Assembly (NCBI GenBank): GCA_050253535.1
Contig: JBFWIW010000011.1
Location: 1 to 59,731, forward strand
Direction of reading: 5' to 3'
Length of the DNA stretch: 59,731 bases
Source of the DNA: JBFWIW01 sp050253535
GTDB taxonomy: Bacteria > Bacillota > Clostridia > Oscillospirales > Oscillospiraceae
Both the position numbers and the translations under genes were made by a program. The notes beneath the pieces were generated by a model, which did not search any database, had not been told where the DNA came from, and saw nothing but the letters and a program-made list of their open reading frames with translations. Position 1 is the first letter of the stretch. Every line of letters starts with the position of its first letter. Shown piece after piece: positions 59,417 to 59,731 of this stretch.

Positions 59417-59731
59417 GTGGCAATTGATAAAAGCTTGCTTACCGGCAGCACGACAATGCTCATACTCAAGCTGCTGGACGGACAGGATATGTATGGCTAC
59501 CAGATGATTGAAGAACTGGCGATGCGCTCCGACCATACCTTTGAACTTAAGGCCGGGACGCTATATCCGCTGCTACACTCTTTAGAGAAAAAAGAGCTGA
59601 TATGTTCCTATGAGAAAGACGAGGATACGCAGCGGCCCCGTCGGTATTATCAGATCAGTCACAAGGGGAAAAAGCTGCTGGGCGAGAAGCAGGCCGAATG
59701 GACGGCTTACTCAGGCGCAATAAACCGCGTC
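59417..59731 (+). CDS. PadR family transcriptional regulator (3' end beyond window)
   Basis: 105 codons visible, no stop before the window end. The start is GTG 59417, seven bases after AGGGAGG. The winged helix shows TTMLILKLLDGQDMYGYQMI, ELKAGTLYPLLHSLEKKELI and the wing RPRRYYQISHKGKKLL, which are hallmarks of PadR. PadR proteins often control a downstream membrane protein or efflux gene, not visible here. The palindromic promoter suggests it represses itself. Confidence 0.9.
   Translation, partial: MAIDKSLLTGSTTMLILKLLDGQDMYGYQMIEELAMRSDHTFELKAGTLYPLLHSLEKKELICSYEKDEDTQRPRRYYQISHKGKKLLGEKQAEWTAYSGAINRV

Overview
The window looks like chromosomal DNA of an anaerobic, Gram-positive Clostridia member, probably an Oscillospiraceae/Ruminococcaceae-like lineage. 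This rests on near-50% GC, strong Shine-Dalgarno sites, SigA-type promoters, a clostridial-type 6S RNA, a BlaI/M56 pair, PrsA- and PBP1-type envelope proteins, and many amino-acid and peptide catabolism genes. No rRNA or tRNA gene was seen. Two 100-N assembly gaps are present (2708-2807 and 44899-44998). The second is flanked by identical 127-bp sequence and is probably a contig-overlap artefact.

Layout. 0.2-2.3 kb: thyA-folA and an MBL-fold hydrolase. 2.8-4.6 kb: an ECF-like sigma factor (5' end lost in the gap) overlapping a membrane-anchored probable anti-sigma partner. 4.6-7.4 kb: a BlaI/M56 sensor-repressor pair with a visible promoter and two operators, then a decayed serine-recombinase end. 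7.5-14.4 kb: class A PBP, small exported and DUF1292 proteins, 6S RNA, a structured leader-like region, PrsA-like foldase and a phage-type small protein. 14.6-20.3 kb: exported stalk-domain protein, AraC regulator divergent from a dicarboxylate/amino-acid symporter, a tiny Cys-rich peptide gene, a DUF364 protein and an isolated holin-like gene. 20.6-25.8 kb: sodium:solute symporter with three peptidases (M29, PepT, M24). 26.3-30.9 kb: LysR, cupin, and a convergent operon of two membrane proteins (DUF5058 type and partner) with an M20 dipeptidase. 31.5-35.8 kb: a two-component system divergent from a polyferredoxin/DUF2680 gene set, linked by a shared repeated box. 35.9-49.3 kb: small proteins, a lone pseudopilin, a c-di-GMP phosphodiesterase, GreA-like factor, UPF0178, YgjP-like peptidase, a glycolipid glycosyltransferase with a zinc phospholipase C-like protein, an EamA-like permease, an S1-domain protein, YlxP, YwbE and TopB. 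49.9-58.9 kb: a nine-gene same-strand catabolic cluster with a GntR regulator, a cysteine desulfidase/serine dehydratase-like enzyme, opine dehydrogenase, a DctPQM TRAP transporter, RidA, threonine dehydratase-like enzyme and an aminotransferase. The window ends inside a PadR regulator.

The functional theme is uptake of amino acids, peptides or amino-acid conjugates by sodium-coupled or TRAP transporters, followed by hydrolysis or deamination. The best candidate for an undescribed system is the 49.9-58.9 kb cluster, which I infer handles an opine-like (N-carboxyalkyl) or hydroxy/thiol amino acid. Other candidates are the two-component/polyferredoxin/DUF2680 regulon with its repeated box, the Cys-rich peptide beside the DUF364 gene, and the DUF5058-partner-M20 operon.

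The intergenic DNA carries a family of about 150-bp foldback repeats (four copies plus a divergent one and a fragment) with terminal inverted repeats that resemble non-autonomous miniature elements.
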